Shown here one piece after another: positions 12,375 through 25,004 of a stretch of DNA of 64,000 bases. Each line of letters begins with the position of its first letter. The stretch's first letter is position 1. Source of the stretch: Marchantia polymorpha subsp. ruderalis (lineage: Eukaryota; Streptophyta; Marchantiopsida; Marchantiales; Marchantiaceae); NCBI GenBank assembly GCA_037833965.1, contig AP031358.1:3480001-3544000 (forward strand). Reading direction: 5' to 3'. The notes beneath the pieces are model-generated. The model made no database searches. It was not told the origin of the DNA and worked only from the letters and a program-made list of their open reading frames with translations. The position numbers and the translations under genes were made by a program.

Positions 12375-15300
12375 CTAGTAGTACGGCCTATATCGCATGG
12401 GCCGCCTGAATCTTGGCACTTTCCTGGAATCAAAAACCATTTTACATATAACTCCTCAGCCCAAAGAGTGGCATGATTCGCAAGAGCAGTAAAACGAACA
12501 AAGTAGCAGGAAGGAACAGGAACGAACCTAAGATCAATGAAAGTAAACTAATTCCTGAGCGACTAAAAAAGAAACAGGAAATCAAGATGCTATGAAATAT
12601 GCACGCCACATGAGTCAGGATGGAAATCCATAGCGGATACCCACCCATAACCATAGGGAGCATACCCATAGGGAGGCGGATAGGGCCTCCGCGGGCGGTA
12701 CCCAAAATAAGGGTTGAAGCGGCGTCCACGAAACGCCTTCATTCCCGGCACATTCGTTCGCTTTGCTGTCACCTGCGCGTACATCGTCACAGGAACGTCA
12801 AAACACGTCGTGCCTATCACTGTAGTAAACTTCAACATGAGGAGGATTGAACGAAGACGAGAAAGTAATACATGCGGTAAACTGGAAAAAATTCCGCGCA
12901 TCCCCAAGATTCCTTTGAAACAAGCTCCCTCCAGTGCAAGATCATGAACCTTACTTTGAGCTGGCGACCGTGCAGCTCGGATTCGCTCAGCAAAATGGCA
13001 TTTTGTACAGCTTCAACTTCTAGAAATTCGACATATGCGTATCTGAAGTACAAGCCACACCAATATAGTTGATCACTTAACTGAGTTAAGGAAACACAGG
13101 AAAAAACCTAAAATATCGTTTGAAGATCACGCTAATCCGATCCACTTCGACTCCAACCTCAAGAGATTTCAATTAGGATTAATTCCATTACAAAACCAGC
13201 GATCGCAATATACTAAAGGAGACTACTGGAGAATGACGATACGATTTCATCCACGCCACGAGGTGGGTTCTTCACAGCTAACGCGAGGAGAGGATCAATA
13301 TGTCATCAGGAGAGAAAGGACAAGACGATCGCGTAGATTTTAATTTTACACTATCTTCTTTCGTACAAGACGTGTCCAAGTCAAAACCGGAGAATGCTGA
13401 AAACGAGAAAGGTCAATGGATCTTTTCACGTCTCGGCTTGAAAGCCTTTTAAAAAGATTTTTTCAGACGGCTCTGCAGTTGAATAAAGAAGACGGTTCCA
13501 TCAGTTTCACGATCATCGCAACAAATTGAGGGGTTCGAGCGAGTACAAAAGCGCCGATAAGATGGATGTTTTGACTCTCATTTTTTGCCGGTACATGAGG
13601 GGAACCTGGTTTGCAGAAGATAACCCTAACCCACGAAGATAGAAGGGCTGTTGAAGTGTCCACTGTGAGTACGTAGGAAATAAGACTGCAGAGTTTGGCT
13701 ATAATCAGGTTCAAAACAAGTGTGTAAGGACAGAAAACAAATTATCAGATCCAACGGAGGTAATAATGGTAAATGGTAAATGGTAAATACGATGTAACAA
13801 AAAACGACCAAACAAGATGTGTTTCCAGACTGGCTTTGTACCTCACAGAAAAGGAAAAACACAGACCAACAACACGTAACTCGCCTCCGCCCTTTATACC
13901 CATGTTGACCTTTATACCCATGTTGACGGATAACGCACTCGTGAGACAATGTGTTTTCCTCGGACTTTTAACGATGCAGCCACCATAGTGCTGTCTTGAA
14001 CTCAATGCATGAACAAGCCTAAGTCTATTTGTAAGCAGCAAAGACTGCAGTGTAGGATGGTCCTATACGAACCAAACAAAGTGAAGAAGACTCTGACCTT
14101 ATCACATATGGAACAACAGTTAAATATACAGCAAGTGATGACTGATGAATGAGTAGTTTACGAACCCTTTGGGCTGTCCAAATTTATCCGTCAAGATGGT
14201 TACGCGATTGACGGTTCCACAAGACTGGAAGTGTTGCTGGACTTCCTCCGGAGTACAGGAGTAATCTACCTGTAGATCCAGAAAATAAGTACAAAGCCAG
14301 AATTAGGTCTATTGAACCTCGAAGCTTCGCGGCTCTGGCCTCCTCGTTAGTCTCAGGAACCAGGGAATACATTTCTTGAAGTACATACGGCATTTCATCA
14401 CTGACAATATGCAATCTACGAAGCTCTTCACACAGTACAAATACAAAGAGTGTAGAGCTTGAACCGAAATAACTACAAAGAAAAATTCACAAATCGGCTT
14501 GAAAGCTTACATTGCCGACAAAAACAGAGCGGGCGTCGGCCTCCTCTCTGTTGGCTTGTGATGCTGCTGCACTGGCAGGGTCTGCAAGTAACAAAAAGCA
14601 TGAACTGAGACCTCAAAACTGGAAATGGGGCAGTTGGCAGTCATCATCGTTATGAGATGAGGATGACTTACGATCAAAAATGGAGAAAGAAATAAGTCAT
14701 TGACCAGTCTGCTCAGGAAATACAGTTGTGGTAACAACTACAACTCCGCTTTCACAATTGCTTGGCGTTCTCGCGAGAAAACGAGTTTGCACGGCAGAGA
14801 TACCGAGGAATCTACTGGAAGTAAAGATCCGCGTAAGACTATTTATGACATGGAACACGCGATAAAAGAATTGCTAACCTCATTCTTCGGTCCTGCCAGT
14901 GGAACGTACCTTGCACTGCACTCATTTCCTTCTCGACTTTAGCTTGCATATCTCGTAAGGCTGCGGCTTCCTCTTCCATCTCTTTCAATCGTTTCTTCAT
15001 CTCTTCCAACTCCTAACACAAGATACCATAAATATGAGAAATCAAGGAGCCCCAAAATCAAACTTCTCGCCAGACTTTAGGTTTTCAATTCTCCAGAGAA
15101 AGAAGAGCATAGAAGAAGTAATTTCGTCTTCCGGTAAATTCCAGTTACTTCAGTGTTTGGCGCCTAGAGGAGTTCTTCGAATCGCAAGTGCCACCAGGCA
15201 AACTACGGGTCTTCATGACAGTCGCAGGCAAAGTTTCTCACATGGGTTTAGGTGTCAGACCCAAACTGTGACATAATGTGTCGAATCCAAAGTTTCAATT

Positions 15301-15663
15301 ATATAAACTGAACGTAAACCCCTGAGTGAAAACAAAGAGGAAATGGTAAAGAGAGAAACAATGAAAGAACCTTACGGAAGGATATAGTCAATTAAGTGAC
15401 TTGGTTCGACAGTGACGACGCATGAAAGAAGAGAAGTTCTCTGAAACCAAACTGACTCTAGGGTTTCAAAACAAAAATCAGAAAACCCAAGCCACATTGA
15501 ACTTACGATCGAATACAGACACTACCTTAGACGCCGCGTCATCGGTGACGACGTCATCGACCTTCGTGATTCCATCATCGGGGTGCCCGTCAAGGTCTCC
15601 CTCCAAATCACCCTCCACTTCCTCTGGAATTTCCCCCCCGTATACCTCGTGCTCTTCCTCCAT
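12375..15663 (-). CDS. PABN: Nuclear poly(A)-binding protein (PABPN1/PABN type)
   Basis: Seven coding exons join to 226 codons plus stop: 15663-15526, 15012-14910, 14581-14511, 14269-14166, 13042-12955, 12772-12645 and 12423-12375. All introns are GT-AG and the frame is unbroken. Exon 1 gives the acidic leader [15 protein letters not shown], typical of plant PABN. Residues 47-80 form a coiled coil ([20 protein letters not shown] onward). One RRM spans about 98-175, with RNP2 SVFVGN and RNP1 KGYAYVEF. The tail is rich in Arg, Pro and Tyr ([20 protein letters not shown]) and ends [16 protein letters not shown], the usual site of arginine methylation in the family. By homology the protein binds growing poly(A) tails in the nucleus, stimulates poly(A) polymerase and limits tail length. 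Length matches plant homologues (about 220 residues). The ATG at 15663 is the only plausible start. Confidence 0.94.
13746..13928. repeat. Short tandem repeats in PABN intron 4
   Basis: Intron 4 (13043-14165) contains three consecutive copies of GGTAAAT near 13767-13789 and two copies of an 18-bp unit CTTTATACCCATGTTGAC starting at 13892. Both are simple duplications without visible coding meaning. Confidence 0.8.
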
Positions 15664-16860
15664 TTTCCGAGCTCACTAACCAGGGAAGAAACTCACGCAA
15701 AGAAAGATTGCAGCCGCGCCAACGGAAGAGCTGCTATACCATACTAGAGGCAGGCTTGCAGAAGCAGCGACACCACTCCCTACCACAAATCCTCCTCACC
15801 ATACAGCGCAACTCCCTCTTTCCTCTCCCCTTCACCACCGCGGACAATGCCGCCAATCTCCTCAACGCAAAGCCAAAGCCTCCCTCCTCACCGTGCCCTC
15901 CACGACCACACCCGCGCTTCCTCCGCGGCCTCCTTGTCCTTCGTCCTTCCCGACCTTTAAACTAGCCTACAAATCTTTGTTCACTACGTAAACGAACGCT
16001 CTATCTTTCACTGCAAACTCCTGCGACCTGTGCGAGCCCTTCTTCAATACAAACTGTCCTCTCCGGATCTTCCTCCCTCGTTTGTGTGCTCGCGTGCGTG
16101 CTTCCTTCCTTCCGTCCTTCGTTCCTATATCATGTGCTCTCTTACTGTTTCGTCCCTCTCGTGCTTTCGACCAGAACCTCGTCCTCGAAGCAGTGTGAAG
16201 AAAACGAAGAGCCGATGCTTCTCTGCACACGAGAGACACGCTCGAGGCCTTTTCTTTCGTTTGTTGGATGGCAAACCCCAAAGGAGTGAGGAAACTGCGA
16301 AGAAGAAGGAGGAGGAGGAGCAACCGAGTTCGGCAACAATCGCAGTCCACACTGCAGTGCTGCTATTTTCGGCGATGCGAATGCAGCGAATGCGAAATAG
16401 GGTTCCGTCCCATCTGCCTGCGTCTTCGCGGCGTTTCGCTATTCATCTAACGGGTGCGAATACGAAGGCCGTGCCCGCGAGCCGTGACATGCTCTCGCTC
16501 TGTGGTTTCGCCCATGCAATCATAGTAGGGTTCGCTGGCCTCCTTTTCGCCTCTTTTCGCCTCTGTCCAGCTTCCTTTCGCTCTTCTTTTCGTTCCCTTC
16601 CCTCCGGACGACGCGCCGGTGATCGTACTTCTGCATGTCGTGACCTGGAACGAACTCCCTCGCGACCACGAGCCCCGACCACGAGCCCCGACCACGGCTT
16701 TGGAGGACACTCGTGGTTCCGCTCGTCCTCCGAGTGCTGCACGGTGCTTTACGCAGTCGTCATTCCCCGCTTTCTTCTGTCTACTACGTACTTCTCTGCG
16801 CGTTACTTTCGGTAGGCCTCCTATCAAACGTCAGGATATAGGTCACACGTTTCGTCAGGT
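15664..16860 (-). promoter_or_regulatory. Upstream region and purine-rich leader of PABN
   Basis: On the coding (minus) strand this is a GA-rich, GC-elevated region, with repeated GAAGGA words near 16080-16130 and AGGAGGAGGA-type runs near 16300-16320. Long open frames exist on both strands here but are low in complexity (Arg/Glu/Lys on one strand, Ser/Arg/Pro on the other), which is what purine asymmetry produces by chance. It most likely holds the promoter and 5' untranslated leader. The transcription start cannot be located by eye. Confidence 0.5.
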
Positions 16861-19437
16861 AAAGGACAAGTACACTCAAAGAAACAGAATTCCATATCCC
16901 CTCTAATTGCTTAATGATAACCCAACCCAAATCTCACGAAAAATACGACTTCATCTCAAGAGAAATACCATATTGTTTTCAGTTATCATTTATTTGATAT
17001 CCTATTCATCGAAAACTATGACGTTTCATATGTATTAAATAATAATTATGCATAAAACTGCAGTCCATTATAAATAAGTTATCCCAATGTCAACTGCTAA
17101 ATTTTTTTATACCAGAAAAAAAAAATCATACATCTTAATACTCGTGATAATTATTTTTTCTAAACTTATATGAATATGTGACGTGACTGCATGGAATATT
17201 ACTGTGAATAATTTTTGGGTTTAAACATTGTGAAATTGACATTATTTTAATCTGATATCCTACGGTCAACTGTATGGTGACTTTGAAGATCTATTGACTA
17301 GATTATTGTTTTTCTATTTTTCATTCATAATTTTTCATTGCAAAGGATGAATTTTATTAAAATTTTATTATACATATCTTGTAACTCCAAAGATTCAAAC
17401 CTTCTACTACCATTCAAACTTTACAATTAATCAACTTCCTTGTATCTAAAGAGAATGTCATAGTGATTAGTAATTGAACTTTTTCATATCATTATTCCAT
17501 CTTTCAAACATATTACAAGATGTTATAAAATTAATTATGTACCAATCTTTACATCCAGCCAATACAAAACTTCACAGCATCATTTTATTTTTCGTAACAA
17601 GTATTTAAAGTAAATATTATTAGTTCATGAAATGCTACAATTACAAACTTAACTATCCAACCTAAGATTAAGCATACATTCAATACTATTTCAATTTTCC
17701 ATTTTTGCAAAATTAAGTTGTGATTTTTTTTATTAATAATTGTTGACAGTTTGAAATGTTCACTACACTATGTAAATCATTGTAAAAATTCAAATATTAC
17801 TTAATTCTAGCTTTCCAATATTCATAATTCATAAATTAGTATTTTTTTTTTAAATCTCAAATCTTAATTAATCATGCATAGCTTGTTCAATCATTGATTC
17901 TAATGACATAGTTCTTTTACTATCTTCACTTTGTAACCAATAATTATACAAAACTTTAAAGAAATTATCAAACACATTGAACAATGTTTTTCATCAAAAT
18001 TTCTTCATCAATAAGAATGGATATTTAATCTTGAAAAGTAAAAAATCATATAAAATAAAATAAATTTTAAGTTGTTTATGTATGTTAAATAATGTTATTG
18101 AATAAAGCAATGTATATATTTAATAATTTCAAAGTTGACAAAATTATCACTTAAATATTATAACATTTATTCGATATACTAACAATATTTTTTCTATGAT
18201 TATGTTGAGATATTATATATGATTGTAGATTATATATGACATAATGTTTAATCTTTTTGAAATCTACTCTTTAATATTTTACAAAGTTGATACAAAATTA
18301 GTTCAGTCCGAATTACATACTCGCCACCATGAAGATCTTATTGTACATAATTGTTAATAATAATTTGTGATATCAATAGATTGAAAGATATTATTTTTAA
18401 CATTTTTAAATATAATTAAGGCAACACATCAACATTGTGTTTTGATTTTATTTCAGACTTCCAATTTTATTCAATGTATGAAAAAATATAATGTTTATCA
18501 TTCATCAATCTTATACTAACCTGTAAATTATGATTTCAAAAATTTTCAAATGTCACCATTTTTGTATAAATCATATTTTAAATTTTATTTAATTTTGAAT
18601 TTTTATTTATTTAATTTTAAAAAAACTCATTTCTATTGTATTAAACTCATGACCTTGAGTGACATTTTTTGATTTTGATGATATAGTTTGCATTTCAACC
18701 AACTACATGCATTTCAAATTATTAACTTTCCAAATTTAACAACAAAATATATAAAAACCGTGTGATTTTTATAATTTATCTTTTGTTGCATGCATTTTTT
18801 CAAAGATAATATTTCAATAAATTCTTAACAAATCAGATATTTATAACACAAAGGAGAAATTTTTGATTGAACCATGCAACGTCATTCATTTCATGTAGTA
18901 TACTCTCAAAATTGATAATATTTCAAATGTGAATGAAAGTGATAAATAAACATCATGTTTTTAGTCGTCCGTATTGAAAATTTACAATATTTATTATACA
19001 TAAATAATAAGTTTGTAAAAATATGTCATAGTATCATGGTTAAACTTATTTAAAAAATATTTCTTACAATTGCTTTTTTTAAAATAATAATTATTGAAAA
19101 AACACGTAATTTGAAAAAAATATCATATACAAATATACAACAATCTATCTAACATACAAATGATCAATGAGAGTTTAGTTTGATTGAAATATAAATTAAA
19201 CAATTCAAAATGATGTGATACATACAAAATACAAACAAATAATGAAACATGTTTTTAACAAATTTTGTATCATGTATTTGATGTAAAAGTAAATGCATAA
19301 ACAAAAATTGAAAAACTCTATGCATACACTACAACAAGTTTACTTGATTTGTCATTATCATATATTTTACATTGACAATGAGGTATTTACTAAAAGAACT
19401 TACAAAATGTTGAATGCGAGTTGTGGCTTATTCTCAT

Positions 19438-19498
19438 ATATACATACATACATACATACATACACATACATATATTTATATATATATATATATATAAA
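19438..19498. repeat. (CATA)n/(TA)n microsatellite
   Basis: About six CATA units run into a TATATATA tract. A simple-sequence repeat that should vary in length between individuals. Confidence 0.9.
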
Positions 19499-22400
19499 TT
19501 ATGCTAAAAGATAGCATAATTTACAATTCTAACTTTAAATATAATTGAAGTAGATTAACAAAATTTTAATAAAAAACTTGAATTAATACTAACAATATTG
19601 TTTTCAATTCATTTTGTGAGGTAGTAAACTCCATAATCTATAATGATTTAATTATAAATTCCAGAATCAACCTAACAAAAAGTATTCTTACGCTATAGTT
19701 AATTAAAAATGAGTTATAATCAAAATATAAATATGAAGATAACAAAAATTTATAAGAAACTCAAATTCTACTCCTCGTGTTAAATTTGCATAGAATCACA
19801 ATGTTTTCTAAAATTGTATGAAATAATATGTTTTATAAGTTCATTACTTTGATTGGATTTAAATTTGATTTTGATAAGCTAATTTCTTTTATCACACATT
19901 GTATATTTAATAGAGTGATACATGATTTTGATATGTTTCACTATGATGTTCATTACTTGACTCACAACAAGATGTATAACATTTTGATTATTATATTGAA
20001 AATTAACAATGTAGTGTCTAAATTTCATCTAGGTGTTAGTATTATTCAATCAAATAATTTACATTGTTGCTTCTATTGCTATAAATTCAACTTCTATTGT
20101 CAATTGAATTACACACTTTTGCAAAATATATCTTTATAAACTCTATTATATACTCATTTGTAGATTTCTTACTTTTCAAATTATGGCCATGCTTAACATC
20201 AAGGTAGCATAGCAATGATTTAGTTTTGTCAACTAAATCACCAAACAATTTATTATAATCTTTGAAATTCCTTATGTTACAGATTATATACTTTAATACT
20301 TTTCAATGCCATTTTTTTGAATTTGATATGTATATGCTCACCTTGTTCATTTCAAGAGCAATATCAGAACTTGTGCATACTATTGAATAGATGAGTTATT
20401 TACAATTTTGTCATAACAAATTTATGATAGCTTTATAAATTCAAATAAAGTGTTCAATACAAAAATTATGTTAATTGTTTTTAATGCATTTTTCTTATCG
20501 AAAATCAATCTATTTGTTCATCAAGTTCATATTGTTATCAGTTCATGTGCTAATCATCAATTGAATGAGGTTGTTCACAATTTTATCATATAAAATTGAT
20601 AATACTTAATCTATATCAAATGCATTCTAATGAGTATGAAGTTATGAAAAAATTAAATTTTATTGTCAAAAAGTACTTATGCTTTTTATTTGTCATGTTA
20701 AATTTATGAAACACACGATAAATGTAATTGTTTTGTCTCAATCAAAGATTATTTTTTTCAAGTATGAATATACAACTCTGCTTTTCTATTGAATGCATCC
20801 AAATATTTAATCTTAAATTAAACATTTTTTTTATGTGATACCATATTTCCAACATATCATCAAATTATCTTACATGGACATACTCTTTGGTCAAAACCGT
20901 TATCATTTTTTGAATAGTATCTAACTCAAATCACATAAAGCGTACTACATAAATAATTATATGAATTATATATCCAAATCATCTTCTACTATAAATTACT
21001 AATCAACAAAACACACACAACTATGTAGTAAATAATTGTCAACCAATTTTGACAAAACAACACATGTGACAAAGATGAAACAAATATATATCTATTTGAA
21101 GATTTTGAAAATCAATTACAAGACCATCAAACATATCAATGTGATCCTAAATCTTTGTGTTAAAACCTTTTATATTGAAATTCATAAGCTTCAAGAAAAC
21201 ATACAACATGTTGAATTTTTGTTTACAATAAAATTGTACTTTAAATTTGTTTTAATTAAATAATAATTGTCATACTCATGTAATTGCTTCAAGATCGACA
21301 AATGCAAATGTTTTATGACTGTGCTTAAAACATAATCTTGAAGTTATTTCCACTATTCATCTCTGGAACTTAAATTGTTTGGCCTTAATTTTTTTAACTA
21401 GATTCATAGCATTGAGCCATATTCTCATTTTGTTTCTTTCAAAGCAAAAAATCACCATTTTCATCATACATAAGTATCTCATATACTACTCCATTGAACT
21501 TTGTGACCGCTGTATACTTAAATCAAATGGTTAAAGTTCATCATACATTATTGTTTCATATGTTGCTTCACTAGACTTTGTGAGAGTTATATTTTTCATC
21601 CAAAAGATTAAAATTATTTTGTGTGACAATGGAACAAATGTGTTAACTTTTTTGGCTTGAAGATTATTTTGAAACATATGCTAGATTGAGTTTTTTTGCA
21701 ATGAAAATCATGCTGTTCAAAATTCATCAAGAATTTAGATAGAAGCATTTAAACTTACACAAAATTTGTTTTCATCAAATGATCATTAAGAATGTTGAAA
21801 ACAATGATTTGTTTTTTGAACGGCAGTTAGGGCTTCCAAATGATTGTCAAAACTTCTTAACATCAACAATTAATTTTCTATAGCAAACGTCAATGTTTGT
21901 GAGAATGTTTGACAATGACGGATTGTATCTTGGACTGCAGTTACAATTACTCCACAATGATTGTTGGTTTTCTTTATGAACTGTAATAAATGTTATGATT
22001 TTGGGATTGAGACAATAGTAGTTTTTCCATTAGTAGTGATTACTTTTACACCATATTTAATATCAAACTTCACACTACTAGATATGGAGAGAAAACAATT
22101 GTTGTCAAATCATGTTCATTGTGTATTTTGAAATAAATTGCATGCACATAATACATATAAATAATTTTTTAATACAAGTAATAGATCTATAAATATTCAT
22201 GTTTGTTTTTTGACATTGATTATATGTTGTGCAATGTTAGGTAACATTATAACATGCCATTTACATCCTAAATTTGTTCATCTATTATTTTTGCCTTCAT
22301 CTCCACTACCGCTGCGATGACAGTTGGAGATGATTATTATTTGTATATAACAATATCAAAATACATCTGAAAATCTTTCTAACAATCATCATTATTGTTC

Positions 22401-23475
22401 ATAATAAGCTCTTGATCTTTAAAATTCAATAAATTTGTTAGTTCCACGTTGAATGTATTTTCTTTTTCAAGTACTATGCTAGGTGATTAGTATTATGCCA
22501 ATAGTGAAGATGATATTGACAATGATTTAAAGTGTAAATTAAGGCTAGATACAAAAACATGTTCATGTGTTTCACTATCATACAATTGTAAAATTTGTCT
22601 TTGGTATTAAAAGCTGCAAAATTAGTCGCTCCACTACGACATTATGTAAAAGATTTTTTTCTATCGCAAATCCATGCAAAGTTTTTAATCAATTTCAGAT
22701 TAACAAAAATCTATTGTTGAGTTCTAGTTTGAATTGCTTATAAAAGCTTCACTTTAATTGATGTAGTCGTTTGATTTTGCTAGCAATAATTTTGTGTACA
22801 TCTTGATGAATCTTCATTATATGACCAAAATTTGTAAAATATTTTTGAATGTTTTCGTAGATGTTTTTTTTGAAGATAACAAGGGATTGATACTCGAGAT
22901 TCAAAAAGAGAAATACAATTTAGATTAGATGATCAAACTCATATGTTTCTTTTGAATTAATCTTAATGAATGAATCTTGAAGTTTTGCGATTTTTTATAA
23001 TTGTGTTTTTCACATGTGTGTATAGCTTGATAAGCTCGGTAATGATTTGATCTAATGTGATGTAGCTTTGCTTAAAAAAACAATATTGTCGAAAATGGAA
23101 TGATAAGCTTGCAAATCTTGTTGTTGATGGTAAAGCAAAAATTATACTCCACTAGCTGAAAAATGCCTTTATAGATTTAGTATCTATTATATATCTATAG
23201 ATGATATTATCTATGTGTTATTTTTAACTTGTCCACGCAATGTTGAAAGTTGTTGTGATATGATGCGATATTGAGACAAAAAAATGCTAAATATCATTGT
23301 GTTTTGCATAAACTTGACAACAATTTGTAAATGTTGTTCTTTAATCCCACATTTTCATCTATGTTGTCATGGAGTGAAAATTTTTGAAAAATTTGATGAA
23401 GTCGCAACTTTTTTGTAGATGTATATTCATAGTGAGTTATAATATTTCATACTTTGTGATATTATTAAATTGATG

Positions 23476-23552
23476 GAGACAACATTGAAGCAAACACGTA
23501 AATGCTTTAAGTGTTTGATACAACATTTAAGTGTTGTCTTCAATGTTGTCTC
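23476..23552. repeat. Short foldback with about 30-bp arms
   Basis: GAGACAACATTGAAG at 23476-23490 is the exact reverse complement of 23538-23552. Pairing continues inward through CAAACACGTAAATG against ACAACACTTAAATG with few mismatches, leaving a small loop. It may be a tiny MITE or a hairpin-forming transcript. Nothing else supports a gene here. Confidence 0.65.
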
Positions 23553-25004
23553 ATTTGGAGCATTGTCATCATTTAAGCAAACACTATACTGATGCAAACT
23601 AGTAATTTTTTTTCATTTTGATCATGGTATTAGAACTATTATATACAAAGTAAGTTTTTGTATGATGGAAATATCAACTATTATCGCAACGCATTTGCAA
23701 GTAGTCGACATATAAAGTGCAAGATGTTCAAGTTTGTCCGTTTGCGCTGATAATGGCAATCATAACATATATCAAGTTGTTGAAAACATTTTTTCAATCA
23801 TTAATTGTCACCGTCACATCGCTGGCGTATTTAAATTGATTTCCAAACTTTAACAAACACTCGTAGTATTGCTTTTGTTATAGTTAATTTGATATTATTC
23901 ATCTTAAATGAACTATGTAACTGGGATTGGTATACCGGATGAACACAACAAGTTCATCGTTGGAAGTGGTCAAAAAATTTCATATGATGATTTTTTGAAA
24001 CTTCTGTCTTTATTGATGGACTAATATAATTTTGAAAATTTTTTTTTGTTGCAACTAATAAAAAAACGTTATGACTTCAATTCTAGTTGCGATGCAATTG
24101 ATGATCACAAGCATGCTTGTTGTCTATTTGAGTATTGTTTTACGATACACATGTATTTGATTCTTCTTTCAAAATCCAATGTGCGTTAATGTAAGACATA
24201 ATGTTCAAACTTGTCGGATTTATCATTGAATATTTTTTCATAACGTTCATATATTGCACAATAGCAACATTCACGATCAACGAATTGAAGCAATGTCATT
24301 TTTAATTGATAATCTCATATATTTTTTTTCATTCAAATTATATCTGTGTTTGATTTTTGAAGTTTGGTTATGACGTTGATGATATTGATATTATTGATGA
24401 TATCCTTAGTGTACTCTTTCATACATATTCAGGTGGAAGACATGTATACTCTCCCACTGTCTACTTTTAAGTCTCAATCCAAATATATGCAACAATTGCA
24501 AACAATGGATCCAATAAAGTTGACCTTGACATGATTATTACAACAAACCAAAAAAATTAAGCACTAACAAACAAAGCAAGTGAAGTTTAGTCATTCACAT
24601 TCACATACGTCACCACAATATTGTTTTGCTAGCTGCTTATACACGTTATAATTGGCATAATAATTTGCATGATGGGAGAGTCCGGTTACATGCCACATGT
24701 ATCATCAGATCATTACTTATGTGATTCAATCTACCATAGAACTTTGTGGTGTGTTTAATAAAAAATAACAACTTAATGAACAAGATTACAAGGCTTGAAT
24801 CTAAAGCTTCTACCTTCCTTTATGCGGACGAAGCAAATGCTCCAGTTGGAGTGAAAAAATCATCATGCCTAAGCCTTAAAAACTCTCTAACGTTCTTTGT
24901 AACTCTATAGAGTTTCATGAATGTCTCAAACATTGCAATACTCTGATGCACATAGATTTATGGTAAAATCTCTTTTAGCCAATACCAATGGAATTGTTCA
25001 CGTG

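Larger units (their letters stand above)
16861..25004. other. Long AT-rich desert
   Basis: About 8 kb of very AT-rich DNA with no recognisable host gene. Open frames are short and Asn/Ile/Lys/Phe/Tyr-rich, as expected by chance. Inside it are a CATA/TA microsatellite (19438-19498), a foldback (23476-23552) and faint transposase-like words near 23720-23850. It is probably a graveyard of old transposons. Confidence 0.5.

Noticed and set aside
16030-16815. 261-codon open frame on the plus strand upstream of PABN
   Set aside because: Low-complexity Ser/Arg/Pro translation antisense to the purine-rich PABN leader. It overlaps similar open frames in several other frames, as expected from composition alone.
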